From: Deltaproteobacteria bacterium
GTDB taxonomy: Bacteria > Desulfobacterota > Desulfobacteria > Desulfobacterales > JAHEIW01
DNA length: 62,179 nt
NCBI GenBank assembly: GCA_024639185.1
Contig: JAHEIW010000007.1
Coordinates: 9,516 to 71,694 of the forward strand
Direction: 5' to 3'
Shown: piece after piece, positions 8,111-16,468 of the stretch
Layout of the letters: each line of letters begins with the position of its first letter
Position numbering within the stretch: position 1 is the stretch's first letter
Program-made: the position numbers and the translations under genes
The notes under the pieces: generated by a model
What the model saw: only the letters and a program-made list of their open reading frames with translations
Database searches by the model: none
Told to the model about the DNA's origin: nothing

Positions 8111-8479
8111 ATGGCAAAATTAACAATTGAAGAGCTCAAAAAAATCAAGGAAAAAACCGCAAAGTACACCTCCTTGAGAGATGGCCCCGCCAACATTAAA
8201 GTCACCGTACATATGGGAACCTGCGGCATTGCAGCCGGAGCCCGTGATGTTATGAGTGCCCTGATGCAAGAAATGGCGGAAGCAGACCGGCAGGATATTC
8301 GGGTGGTAGCAGCCGGCTGCATGGGAATGTGCTCCAGTGAGCCCAATGTCACTATTGAGGCTGAAGGCAGCGAACCCATTGTGTATCAACTCATGGATGC
8401 CAATAAAATGCGCCAGGTGTTCAAACGGCATGTCATGCTGGGCGAGGTTCAGACTGATTTTGCTTTAGCCAAAATGTAG
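8111..8479 (+). CDS. HndB-like thioredoxin-fold [2Fe-2S] ferredoxin
   Basis: A 122-residue protein resembling the HndB subunit of NADP-reducing hydrogenase and related thioredoxin-like ferredoxins. After a helical N-terminus, VHMGTCGIAAGARDVM carries C38 and AAGCMGMCSSEPNVTIE carries C70 and C74; EPIVYQLMDANKMRQVFKRHV is the usual tail. Only three Cys are visible in these motifs, so a fourth cluster ligand would have to come from elsewhere. ATG 8111 follows GCAGGAGATAACAG, a good ribosome binding site. In hydrogenase operons this protein would be followed by NuoF-like and catalytic subunits; here the series stops and mtnA follows after a repeat. Confidence 0.82.
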   Translation: MAKLTIEELKKIKEKTAKYTSLRDGPANIKVTVHMGTCGIAAGARDVMSALMQEMAEADRQDIRVVAAGCMGMCSSEPNVTIEAEGSEPIVYQLMDANKMRQVFKRHVMLGEVQTDFALAKM

Positions 8480-8498
8480 TTAAATGGCTGTTCGCCGG

Positions 8499-8577
8499 GT
8501 TCCAGGTTCTGCGTTCAGCGTTCTGGGTTCTGAACCTCTGGACCTTTGAACTTCTGAACCCTGAACCTTTGAACCTG
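8499..8577. repeat. GGTTCA/TGAACC hairpin repeat directly upstream of mtnA
   Basis: The left half has GGTTCTGCGTTCAGCGTTC and TGGGTTC; the right half has TGAACCTCTGGACC, TTTGAACTTC and TGAACCCTGAACCTTTGAAC. The two halves are complementary tandem degenerate words. The right end lies a few bases before the mtnA start and its CCTGAAG tail may serve as the ribosome binding site. Confidence 0.75.
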
Positions 8578-8588
8578 AAGAATTGAAT

Positions 8589-9692
8589 ATGAAAGTAGAC
8601 GGAAAAAATCTCAGGACAATCTGGCTGAGCCCGGATGAAAAGGCTGTTAAAATCATCGACCAGCGGTGCCTGCCCCATGAATTGGTGATTATCGATCTAA
8701 AAACGGTTGACGAGGCCATCGCCGCCATCAGAGACATGGCGGTGCGGGGCGCCCCTTTGATCGGGGCCACCGGCGCTTACGGGGTTTATCTGGCGGCTCT
8801 CAATGCGCCCTCGCAAACAATTGAAGACACCTACTGGATCTCCGAATGTGAACGTCTCAAATCAGCCCGACCCACGGCGGTCAATCTCACCTGGGCGGTG
8901 GACGAGGTCCTGACCGCCGTAATGAAAGAAAAACAGCCGGATAAATGCGTTTCTATTGCCAGAAATCGGGCCGCTGCAATTATCGAGCAGGAGGTCGGCC
9001 GCTGCAAAAAAATTGGTGAGCACGGGCTGCCGCTGATCGATGAAATCAGTCGGCGTAAACAGGGCCAAACGGTCAATGTGCTGACGCACTGCAATGCCGG
9101 CTGGTTGGCCTGTATTGAGCACGGTACCGCCACCGCCCCTATTTATGCGGCATTTGATCAGGGCATCGACCTGCATGTGTGGGTGGATGAGACACGGCCA
9201 CTCAACCAGGGTAACCGCCTGACCGCCTGGGAGTTGGGCAAGCATGGTGTCAAACACACCATCATCACCGATAACGCTGGCGGTTATTTAATGCAACAGG
9301 GAAATGTGGATATTGTCATTGTCGGAACTGACCGTACAACGGGCACCGGGGATGTGGCCAATAAAATCGGAACCTATTTAAAAGCGCTGGCGGCCAAGGA
9401 CAATGAAATCCCTTTTTACGTGGCTTTGCCCTCCAGCACTTTCGACTGGAATCTCAAAGATGGTGTCAAAGATATCCCCATTGAAGAACGCAACCCGGAT
9501 GAAATTCGCTATATCGAGGGACGGGCAGACGGCAAGAATCAACGCGTGCTCATCTGCCCGGCCGACAGCGCCGCCGCCAATTATGCCTTTGATGTGACAC
9601 CGTCAAAGTTGGTGACCGGATTTATCACCGAACGCGGCATCTGCAAGGCAACGCCGGAGGGTATCAAACGATTATTCCCGGAACGATTCTAA
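8589..9692 (+). CDS. mtnA: S-methyl-5-thioribose-1-phosphate isomerase
   Basis: About 367 residues from ATG 8589 (TTG 8583 is two codons earlier). It isomerises 5-methylthioribose-1-phosphate to methylthioribulose-1-phosphate in methionine salvage or the MTA shunt. Visible signatures are VRGAPLIGATGAYG, the catalytic-Cys segment THCNAGWLA, VDETRPLNQGNRLTAWEL, and GTGDVANKIGTY with the catalytic Asp just before in GTDRT. Family members usually have GADRIAANGDVANKIGT, so this copy varies there (GTDRTTGTG). With the MTA-deaminase-type genes at the left and a nucleoside phosphorylase at 53 kb, a route MTA to methylthioinosine to MTR-1-P to MTRu-1-P could exist, which is inference. Confidence 0.9.
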   Translation: MKVDGKNLRTIWLSPDEKAVKIIDQRCLPHELVIIDLKTVDEAIAAIRDMAVRGAPLIGATGAYGVYLAALNAPSQTIEDTYWISECERLKSARPTAVNLTWAVDEVLTAVMKEKQPDKCVSIARNRAAAIIEQEVGRCKKIGEHGLPLIDEISRRKQGQTVNVLTHCNAGWLACIEHGTATAPIYAAFDQGIDLHVWVDETRPLNQGNRLTAWELGKHGVKHTIITDNAGGYLMQQGNVDIVIVGTDRTTGTGDVANKIGTYLKALAAKDNEIPFYVALPSSTFDWNLKDGVKDIPIEERNPDEIRYIEGRADGKNQRVLICPADSAAANYAFDVTPSKLVTGFITERGICKATPEGIKRLFPERF

Positions 9693-9734
9693 AACTGGGT
9701 TAAAATGCCCATATCAGATTATTAAATCGCGATC

Positions 9735-10211
9735 ATGTTAACTGAAATTGAAAAGAAGATCATCGCCTCGATCCAGGTAGACATGGAAATTACCGAGCGC
9801 CCGTATGTCGCAATTGCAAAAAAGCTTGGTATCACAGAAGCAGAACTGCTCGAACGGTTAAAAGATCTCAGCCGCAGAGGTGTTATCCGGCGCTTCGGGG
9901 CGACCCTGCGACATCAACGCGCCGGATTCAACGCCAATGCTATGGTGGCCTGGAAGGTTGATGAGAATCGCATCCAGGAAGTCGGACAGAAAATGGCAAC
10001 TTTTGATCAGGTATCGCACTGTTATCAGCGTAATCCCACCGCGGACTGGCCGTATAACCTGTATACCATGGTTCACGCCGACAGCGAACAGGCCTGCCAG
10101 GAAACAGCGCGTAAGATGTCCAGAGCCACTTCCGTGCAAGACTATACCCTGTTATTCAGCCGGGAAGAATTAAAAAAAACCTCGATGGTATACTTTCCTT
10201 CTGATGAATAA
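9735..10211 (+). CDS. ahbB: sirohaem decarboxylase subunit, AhbB-like (Lrp/AsnC fold)
   Basis: A 158-residue protein with an AsnC-type helix-turn-helix N-terminus (AIAKKLGITEAELLERLKDL) and a RAM-like C-terminus. The motifs RRFGATLRHQRAGFNANAMV and VSHCYQRNPTADWPYNLYTM are those of the AhbA/AhbB/NirD-type sirohaem decarboxylases rather than of DNA-binding Lrp. In sulfate reducers AhbA and AhbB decarboxylate sirohaem to didecarboxysirohaem in the alternative haem pathway. The AhbB assignment over AhbA is by overall resemblance only. No AhbA, AhbC or AhbD is adjacent, so partners must lie elsewhere. ATG 9735; the following gene is a radical SAM protein of another type. Confidence 0.8.
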   Translation: MLTEIEKKIIASIQVDMEITERPYVAIAKKLGITEAELLERLKDLSRRGVIRRFGATLRHQRAGFNANAMVAWKVDENRIQEVGQKMATFDQVSHCYQRNPTADWPYNLYTMVHADSEQACQETARKMSRATSVQDYTLLFSREELKKTSMVYFPSDE

Positions 10212-10219
10212 AATTAAAG

Positions 10220-10408
10220 CATGTTTGTCGTCCGTTGTCCGTTGTCAATCGCTTCCCTTTTCTGTCCATCAACGCTTCTATTCTAAAGCTTGCCTTTATT
10301 AGGTGCTAATTATAATAAAGCAGGGATCACGATTGGGAAACCCCCGATTGCTTGGCGATTGAGATACTTTTTAAACGACGAACCACTAACAACTGACAAT
10401 TAACAAAT
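10220..10408. repeat. degenerate inverted repeat (GTTGTC/GACAAC words)
   Basis: The left end has GTCGTCCGTTGTCCGTTGTC and the right end has AACGACGAACCACTAAC followed by AACTGACAATTAACAAA. The right arm runs up to within three bases of the GTG start of the next gene, leaving no clear Shine-Dalgarno sequence. Confidence 0.6.
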
Positions 10409-10410
10409 CT

Positions 10411-11763
10411 GTGAAACGAGATGTTCCGCATATTCTGCTGATCAATCCCTGGATTCATGATTTTGCCGCCTATGATTTCTGGGCCAAACCATTGGGATTA
10501 CTCACCCTGGCCGCTTTGCTCAGATCCCATGGCCTGTCGGTGTCTTACATCGACTGCCTCGACCGGTTTCACCCTCAGGCACCGTCCAGCGATTCGACCG
10601 CCCGCTGGGGACGGGGACCCTATTTGAAGACACCCATTCCAAAACCGCATGGCCTTGAAGATGTCCAACGCCGCTTCTGCCGATATGGGATCAAACCCCG
10701 CTGGCTGGCAAAAGATCTGGGTCAGATGCCGGTCCCGGATCTAATCCTGGTGACCTCCTTGATGACATACTGGTATGGTGGTGTTCAGGAGACCATCGCT
10801 ATGTTGCGCGATATTTTCCCGCAGACGACCATCATCTTAGGCGGCATTTACGCCAGTTTATGCAGCGAACATGCCCGCAAAAATGCTGGCGCAGATGACA
10901 TTGTCGCTGGAGCGGCCGATGAGGCTGTCTTTGACATCGTCGCCCGACACACAGGACTCAGGGTCACCGCACGGTTCGATCCGCAAAATCTCGATACATA
11001 CCCCTACCCCGCCTTTGATTTGCAAAGCTGCGTCAATTATGTGCCCCTGTTGACCTCACGCGGCTGTCCGTTTAAATGTGCCTACTGCGCTTCCCATTTT
11101 TTAAGCCCCATCCGGTTGTGGCGCAGCCCGGAATCGGTGATTGAAGAAATCAAGTTCTGGAAACAGACCCACCAGATCAGAGATTTTGTGCTGTATGACG
11201 ATGCCTTTTTAGTGAACGCCCAACAACATGCTCTGCCGTTGCTGGAAAAAATTGTTCGGGCTGACCTGGGCCTTCGGTTTCACACTCCCAATGCCGTCCA
11301 TATTCGCAGTCTGAAGGCTGAAACCGCACAGCTTCTGTTCGATGCCGGGTTTAAGACCCTGCGGTTGGGCCTGGAAACAGCTGAATTTGAAAGACGTGAA
11401 GATATTGACCGCAAGGTGACGCAAAAAGATTTCAAGCAAGCTGCCCGTTACCTGAAAACAGCCGGTTTTACTGGAGACCAGGTGGGTGCTTATTTGCTAA
11501 TGGGGCTGCCGGGACAAGAATTGTCAACCGTTGAGCGTTCGATTCAAACAGTACAGGCTGCGGAAATTAAGCCGATTATAGCCTATTATTCACCGATTCC
11601 GCATACCGCGCTGTGGCCAGCGGCGCTGAAGACATCACGATACGATCTGGCAGCAGACCCGATTTTTACAAATAATTCAATTATGCCCTGCCAGTCTGAA
11701 AGCTTTAACTGGGAGACCGTCAGTGCTTTAAAAGAGCTTGCATCCGGTTCGTACCCGCAATAA
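10411..11763 (+). CDS. B12-binding-domain radical SAM protein
   Basis: A 450-residue protein with an N-terminal cobalamin-binding Rossmann domain (ILLINPWIHDFAAYDFWAKP and PLGLLTLAALLRSHG, then VTSLMTYWYGGVQ and TIILGGIYASLCSEHA) and a radical SAM core. The [4Fe-4S] motif is TSRGCPFKCAYCASHF (CxxxCxxC, about residues 214-221). Later segments FVLYDDAFLV and LRLGLETAEFERR are typical of the B12-radical SAM group. Members methylate or rearrange unactivated carbons; substrate cannot be predicted here. The start is GTG 10411, with no strong ribosome binding site because an inverted repeat occupies the leader. A link to the adjacent AhbB-like gene is possible but unproven. Confidence 0.85.
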   Translation: MKRDVPHILLINPWIHDFAAYDFWAKPLGLLTLAALLRSHGLSVSYIDCLDRFHPQAPSSDSTARWGRGPYLKTPIPKPHGLEDVQRRFCRYGIKPRWLAKDLGQMPVPDLILVTSLMTYWYGGVQETIAMLRDIFPQTTIILGGIYASLCSEHARKNAGADDIVAGAADEAVFDIVARHTGLRVTARFDPQNLDTYPYPAFDLQSCVNYVPLLTSRGCPFKCAYCASHFLSPIRLWRSPESVIEEIKFWKQTHQIRDFVLYDDAFLVNAQQHALPLLEKIVRADLGLRFHTPNAVHIRSLKAETAQLLFDAGFKTLRLGLETAEFERREDIDRKVTQKDFKQAARYLKTAGFTGDQVGAYLLMGLPGQELSTVERSIQTVQAAEIKPIIAYYSPIPHTALWPAALKTSRYDLAADPIFTNNSIMPCQSESFNWETVSALKELASGSYPQ

Positions 11764-11829
11764 AGTCTATCTGAGTTCTTGTACTTTCGGGGTAAATGAT
11801 AATTTTCAAGCTTAACAGAGAACATCATC

Positions 11830-11933
11830 AAGCACGAAAACACGAAATGTTAATATTTTTTCTCTTCGTGTTTTCGCCTGCCCAGTTAAACCTTTTTATG
11901 GCGTTTAACCGGGGTACTTTCGTGCTTTCGTGA
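11830..11933. repeat. CACGAAA-type hairpin repeat, long form
   Basis: Left arm AAGCACGAAAACACGAAA; right arm CTTTCGTGCTTTCGTG. Between them are CTTCGTGTTTTCGCCTGCCC, AGTTAAACC, TTTATG and GTTTAACCGGGGT. A clear second copy with the same internal order lies at 54288-54404, 42 kb away. It precedes the leucyl aminopeptidase gene. Confidence 0.8.
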
Positions 11934-11997
11934 AAAATTACTTTTTCAAAATACTGTTTTAATACTCACATATTCAATATGAATGGAGAGACGACAT

Positions 11998-13467
11998 ATG
12001 ATAAGCCTCAAAGCAGTAGATCTGAAGACGCAAAAAATCGAGACCCTGGTCGTGCCCGTATGCGCGGACAAAAAAATCCATGAAGACCGGGCGCTGAACG
12101 CCATTATTCAAATGGCTTTAAAATTGAAAGAATTTAAAGCCGATAAAGGGGATCGGGTCACATTCTACGATGTTAAGGCGCTGCGCGCCGATCGCGTTGT
12201 CTGCTTTGGGCTGGGAAAGCTAAAACAAATCGATCTTGAAGTTTTACGCTCATTTTGCGGATCAGCCATCGACAATTGCATTCAAGCCAATCTCGAGACC
12301 ATCTGGGTGGCCGTCCCGGCCGCCGTAAAACTTAAAATTGAAGCACCGGATATGGTCGAAGCCATGATGGAAGGCGCCTGTCTGGGAAATCATACATTCG
12401 ACAGATATAAAAAGGAAAAGAAAAGGAAACCGCTCAAACACATTAACTTTTTGGTCAAACCACAGGCCGCGGGCAAATTGCGGACGATCGCAAGCAGGGT
12501 TCGCACCGTATGCGCCGGCACGATCCTGGCGCGCGAGTGGATCAGTATGCCATCTAACGAAAAAACACCGGAACGGTTTACCCGCTCGATTGTCTCACAG
12601 GCCCGCAAATACGGTCTTAAAACCCGTGTGTTGCGCGAAAAAGAGTTGAAGCAGAATAAGTTTGGCGCTTTGCTGGCGGTGGCTGCCGGCAGCCGCAGCA
12701 AACCCAGCCTGGTGATGCTGGAGCATAAGCCACCCAAAGCCAAGAAAACACTGGCGCTGGTTGGCAAAGGGGTGACCTTTGATTCCGGAGGCCTCAACAT
12801 CAAAACCGGTGGCGGCATGGCCGGCATGAAAGCCGATATGTCGGGCGCCGCGGTGGTGGCTGCCACCCTCATCACCCAGGCCCGGCTTAAAAGCAAGACA
12901 CACGTTATCGGCGCCATCCCCATAGTGGAGAATATGCCCTCGGGCGAAGCCACCCGGCCCGGCGATATTGTGCGCAGCTATGCTGGCAAAACCATTGAAA
13001 TCGGCAATACGGATGCCGAAGGGCGCCTGATCTTAATTGACGCCATGGCCTATGTCGTCAAAAAACACAAACCGAAGATTATGATCGATCTGGCGACCCT
13101 GACCGGCGCCTGTGTTGTGGCCCTGGGAGAAAGAATCGCCGGTGTTTTTACGGCAGATGATCGGCTGGCGGATGCCATTCAGGCATCGGGTACCAAAACC
13201 TTTGAACGCTGCTGGCCAATGCCGCTGCCGCAGGATTATAAAGAGCTCCTCAAAAGCGATTTTGCCGATCTGAACAATATGCCCAGCACCCGCTGGGGAG
13301 GCGCAATCACCGCCGCTTTGTTTTTATCGGAGTTCAGCGGTGATACCCGCTGGGCCCACATCGATATTGCCGGCCCGGCCTATAACAAAAAAGGCAATAC
13401 GTATTGTGGCCCCGGCGGTACCGGGTTCGGGGTGAGATTACTCTGTGATTTAATTCAACAGCTTTAA
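11998..13467 (+). CDS. pepA: leucyl aminopeptidase (M17 family)
   Basis: A 489-residue cytosolic M17 metalloaminopeptidase that removes N-terminal amino acids from peptides; PepA homologues can also bind DNA. The C-terminal catalytic half has LVGKGVTFDSGGLNIKTGG with the Lys/Asp metal ligands, ADMSGAAVV, and the family signature NTDAEGRLILIDA, followed by DLATLTGACVVALG. The N-terminal ~170 residues form the less conserved macro-like domain. I prefer ATG 11998 to ATG 11983 because GGAGAGACGACAT gives a ribosome binding site at correct spacing for the former. It is monocistronic: repeat hairpins lie on both sides. Confidence 0.93.
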   Translation: MISLKAVDLKTQKIETLVVPVCADKKIHEDRALNAIIQMALKLKEFKADKGDRVTFYDVKALRADRVVCFGLGKLKQIDLEVLRSFCGSAIDNCIQANLETIWVAVPAAVKLKIEAPDMVEAMMEGACLGNHTFDRYKKEKKRKPLKHINFLVKPQAAGKLRTIASRVRTVCAGTILAREWISMPSNEKTPERFTRSIVSQARKYGLKTRVLREKELKQNKFGALLAVAAGSRSKPSLVMLEHKPPKAKKTLALVGKGVTFDSGGLNIKTGGGMAGMKADMSGAAVVAATLITQARLKSKTHVIGAIPIVENMPSGEATRPGDIVRSYAGKTIEIGNTDAEGRLILIDAMAYVVKKHKPKIMIDLATLTGACVVALGERIAGVFTADDRLADAIQASGTKTFERCWPMPLPQDYKELLKSDFADLNNMPSTRWGGAITAALFLSEFSGDTRWAHIDIAGPAYNKKGNTYCGPGGTGFGVRLLCDLIQQL

Positions 13468-13492
13468 TGCGTTTCAACAGCAACGGCTTACC

Positions 13493-13592
13493 GAGTGGCA
13501 TAGGGCTAAGTGCAAAGCGCATAGGGTTGAAACATTTGATATTGCATATCTACTCATTCAAACGCTTTGCCCCATGCGCCATGCGCTATGCC
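13493..13592. repeat. GCGCATAG-type hairpin repeat
   Basis: Left arm GGCATAGGGCTAAGTGC with AAAGCGCATAGGG; right arm AACGCTTTGCCCC with ATGCGCCATGCGCTATGCCC. A shorter copy with the same words lies at 50926-50970, before acyP. Confidence 0.75.
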
Positions 13593-13641
13593 CATTTCCC
13601 ACAGAATAGTGCTAATGCTTTAAGAGCAGGATAATTTTAAA

Positions 13642-14808
13642 ATGATGGAGCACGCCGAGACTATTCACAAGGGCGATGGCAGCGGCAATGAAATGGTCGT
13701 GCGTTTCCGGCTGCCGTCCGGGCTTGAGGTTTTTGGTCTGCCGACGAAAAACGCTTACGGCGGTCACTGGGACCTGGGGCCGACCTGGAATTATGCCGTC
13801 ATGAGCGACCGGCCGTTTCTGGTGGATGCGGGTAAATTCGGCCAGGGAAAGCGATTGCTGGCCATGATGGAAGCGGGGGGTATCACGAACACCGATCTGG
13901 ATTTTGTTTTGATCAGTCACAGCCATGAAGACCATGACGGCGGGCTGGCCGAGCTGATCGAAGCCACCCGACTCAAGGTTAAAGCCCACGCCATTTATGA
14001 CCAGTTGATTCGACACTATCCGGCCCAATCACCGGAACCCAAAAAGAAACATTTTCCGGCCAAATGCTGGCACTGTTTTATGCCCGAGTCCTTTTACGCC
14101 AAAAACTGTCTCGACTATCACCGGGTGCTACAGGGTTTAAGCGTGGATGTGATTGGTGACGGCCGAACTCAGCTGGGGTCTGATGTCTGCACTTACCACC
14201 TGCCGGGTCACAGCCCGGATTGCCTGGCCGTCCGGCTGGGTGATGAGGCACTCATCGTGGGCGATATTATTTTACCCGACATCTCTCCCTGGCCGACCCG
14301 CAAAGAGATGTTTGCTGAAGTGGCCCAGGTCATTCAACCGGCCTATACGAAGGCAGCGGCCATCTTTGGCTTGAGCCGCTACCTGCAATCCCTAAAGACC
14401 CTGATCCAGGTGGCCGACGACCATCCGGGCTTGCTGGTGCTACCTGCCCATCGCCTATATTACAATGACCGCTGGAACCCGATCGATCTGGCAGACCGCT
14501 CCCGACAACTTTTGGCGCATCACATTGAGCGTTGCGGCGCCATTGTCGAAATTTTAGGCGGCCAGCCTAAAACCGCTGAAGAAATTGCTGAAGACTATTT
14601 TGAAGACCGTCTGTTGGATGGTTTTGGCGCCTTGATGGCCGCCAACGAAATCGTCAGCCATTGTGAATTGCTGGTGGACAGCGGGGATGTCGTCACCACG
14701 GGCGGCAACCGCTATGCTGCGAGCGGCAGCACCCAATTTGAAACCCATATCCAGGCCTTGATTTCAGATGGCATGGCGTCAAAAAAAAGGAGACGATCAT
14801 GGAAATGA
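13642..14808 (+). CDS. MBL-fold metallo-hydrolase
   Basis: A 388-residue metallo-beta-lactamase-fold protein with the metal motif SHSHEDHDGG (HxHxDH, about residues 93-98), YHLPGHSPDCLAV for the next His, and LIVGDIILPDISPW with the bridging Asp. A C-terminal extension of about 120 residues beyond the hydrolase core includes ILGGQPKTAEEIAEDYFEDR and may be a winged-helix-like cap, as in LACTB2-type members. The substrate is unknown; thiolesters or small-molecule esters are usual for this branch. The C-terminus overlaps the next small gene by 10 nt, which implies coupled translation. A second ATG follows at 13645. Confidence 0.85.
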   Translation: MMEHAETIHKGDGSGNEMVVRFRLPSGLEVFGLPTKNAYGGHWDLGPTWNYAVMSDRPFLVDAGKFGQGKRLLAMMEAGGITNTDLDFVLISHSHEDHDGGLAELIEATRLKVKAHAIYDQLIRHYPAQSPEPKKKHFPAKCWHCFMPESFYAKNCLDYHRVLQGLSVDVIGDGRTQLGSDVCTYHLPGHSPDCLAVRLGDEALIVGDIILPDISPWPTRKEMFAEVAQVIQPAYTKAAAIFGLSRYLQSLKTLIQVADDHPGLLVLPAHRLYYNDRWNPIDLADRSRQLLAHHIERCGAIVEILGGQPKTAEEIAEDYFEDRLLDGFGALMAANEIVSHCELLVDSGDVVTTGGNRYAASGSTQFETHIQALISDGMASKKRRRSWK

Positions 14809-15002
14809 AAAAAGTGCTGGCCGGATGGAACAAGATCTGCCCCGGCTGCAATATCGGACGAAAATATCCAAACTCATTTATCGGCAAAAAAGTCAGAAAG
14901 CACTGGGAGAAAGGCTGCACCGCACATAACGCCTATGTCGAGGTGTACGGCAGTGATGAACCTTCACCAGAGACCATTCGGAAAAATTCCAATGTGAAGT
15001 GA
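14799..15002 (+). CDS. small cysteine-containing protein, unknown function
   Basis: A 67-residue basic protein with a strong ribosome binding site (AAAAAAAAGGAGACGATC before ATG 14799), overlapping the end of the MBL-fold gene by 10 nt. It contains KICPGCNIGRKYPN and KGCTAHNAYVEVYG: a CxxC pair plus a third Cys. That could bind zinc or be redox active, but it is not a family I can name. Translational coupling suggests a partner of the hydrolase. The next gene downstream is convergent. Confidence 0.65.
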   Translation: MEMKKVLAGWNKICPGCNIGRKYPNSFIGKKVRKHWEKGCTAHNAYVEVYGSDEPSPETIRKNSNVK

Positions 15003-15052
15003 TTCAACCGTCTGATGTTTGGGTGCGGTAATGAATTGTGCGGCAAGAAAAG

Positions 15053-16468
15053 TCACTTACTTGAATTCATTTCCTCAGGCGTCATCCAGCCGCCTCCCAG
15101 AGCCTTGTACAACCCGACATAGGCGTTGATGCGCAGCTGATACAATTCGGAAAGATCCAGCTCGGCATTAAAATACTGGCGTTCGGTTTCCAAAACTTCC
15201 AGGTAACTGGTGACACCCTGGTCGTAACGATCTAAAGACAACACGTTGGCGTTGCGGGCCGCAGCGACCTGTCGGGTAACGGCGGCTACCTGCCGGTCGT
15301 AGGTATCGATTTGCACCAGCGCGTCTTCGACTTCCCGGAAGGCGGTCAGCACGGTGTTTTCGAAAAAATACAATGTCTGCCGGGCTCTGGCTTCCTCGAT
15401 TTCCACCCGCCGCAAATTTTTACCGAACTCATACAGCGGCCCGAACAGGCCCGCCCCGGCCCGCCAGACCCCGCCGTCGGCGGTGTCGCCGGAAATATCG
15501 CTGCCGGCCACACCCACGAATCCGTTCAACGAAAACGCCGGGAATCGCAATGCTTCGGCGACACCGATCTGTTCTGTTTGCGCTTCGAGCAAATACATGG
15601 CTTCGGCGACATCCGGCCGGCGTTCCAGAAGGGTTGAAGGAAGACCGACCGGAATCCTCGGCGGCGTCACCTGATACTTGAGTCCCTGGCCGCTTTGGAT
15701 TTCCCTGGGCAGCTCTCCGAGTAAAATGCTCAGGGCGTTTTCCGTTTGGGCAACCTGCCGTTCAAACAGAGGGATCGCTGCGGCTGCAATTTCTTTCTGG
15801 ATCTGGGCCTGGTTTAGATCCAGCTCGGGGATGATGCCTTCATCAAAACGCTGCTGAATGATATCCAGCGTTTTGAGTCGCGATTTGAGGGTGTTTCTGG
15901 ATATATGCAATCGCTGGCGAAAGTCCAGCAGTTGATTATAGGTGCTGGCCACTTCGGTTATTAGACTGAGCTGGACCGTTCGAAGGGCATATTCGGATGC
16001 CAATAGCTCGGCCCGGGCGGATTCCGTCGCCCGCCGAAACTTGCCCCAGAAATCGATTTCCCAATTCAAGGTGGGCCCGATAAAGGCCGCCTGGTCGGTG
16101 GAGTTGCTCTTGCTGATCCCCAAAAAGTTGCCGGTACTGGCATCGCCTTCGATGAAGATGCCGGGATATTGATCAGCCCCGACGAAACCCAGCACCGCGC
16201 GGGCTTCTTCGATTCGGCTGGCGGCGATTTGGACATCGCGGTTGTTGACCAAAGATGCGGTTACCAGATCAAAGAGGATGGGATCTTTGAACAGCTCCCA
16301 CCATTTCAGGTTAACCTCGGCCGCAGCTTCTCCGGCATCGAAACGGTAATCGGCAGGGGTTTCAACCGTCGGCGGCACAAAATCCGGGCCCAGCATGCAG
16401 CCGGTCAATACCAGGGTCATTAAAGTCGCTACCCGCCAGAGCTTTTTTCTCGCTGCAAAGGCCATCAT
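15053..16468 (-). CDS. outer-membrane efflux lipoprotein (NodT/OprM family)
   Basis: A 471-residue TolC-like outer-membrane channel, third gene of an RND efflux operon. The signal peptide ends in the lipobox VLTGC (Cys about residue 24), so it should be lipid anchored like OprM. The family's two repeats of coiled alpha-barrel helices are visible as long helical stretches, including AASRIEEARAVLGFVGADQYPG-type segments and RRPDVAEAMYLLEAQTEQIG. Its ATG overlaps the stop of the pump gene by 4 nt (ATGA). It provides the exit duct for substrates taken by the pump. It ends convergently with the small Cys-protein gene. Confidence 0.92.
   Translation of the reverse strand: MMAFAARKKLWRVATLMTLVLTGCMLGPDFVPPTVETPADYRFDAGEAAAEVNLKWWELFKDPILFDLVTASLVNNRDVQIAASRIEEARAVLGFVGADQYPGIFIEGDASTGNFLGISKSNSTDQAAFIGPTLNWEIDFWGKFRRATESARAELLASEYALRTVQLSLITEVASTYNQLLDFRQRLHISRNTLKSRLKTLDIIQQRFDEGIIPELDLNQAQIQKEIAAAAIPLFERQVAQTENALSILLGELPREIQSGQGLKYQVTPPRIPVGLPSTLLERRPDVAEAMYLLEAQTEQIGVAEALRFPAFSLNGFVGVAGSDISGDTADGGVWRAGAGLFGPLYEFGKNLRRVEIEEARARQTLYFFENTVLTAFREVEDALVQIDTYDRQVAAVTRQVAAARNANVLSLDRYDQGVTSYLEVLETERQYFNAELDLSELYQLRINAYVGLYKALGGGWMTPEEMNSSK

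Noticed and set aside
9735-10211. Lrp/AsnC transcription regulator
   Set aside because: The helix-turn-helix is there, but RRFGA, VSHCY and WPYNLYTM motifs are those of sirohaem decarboxylase subunits.
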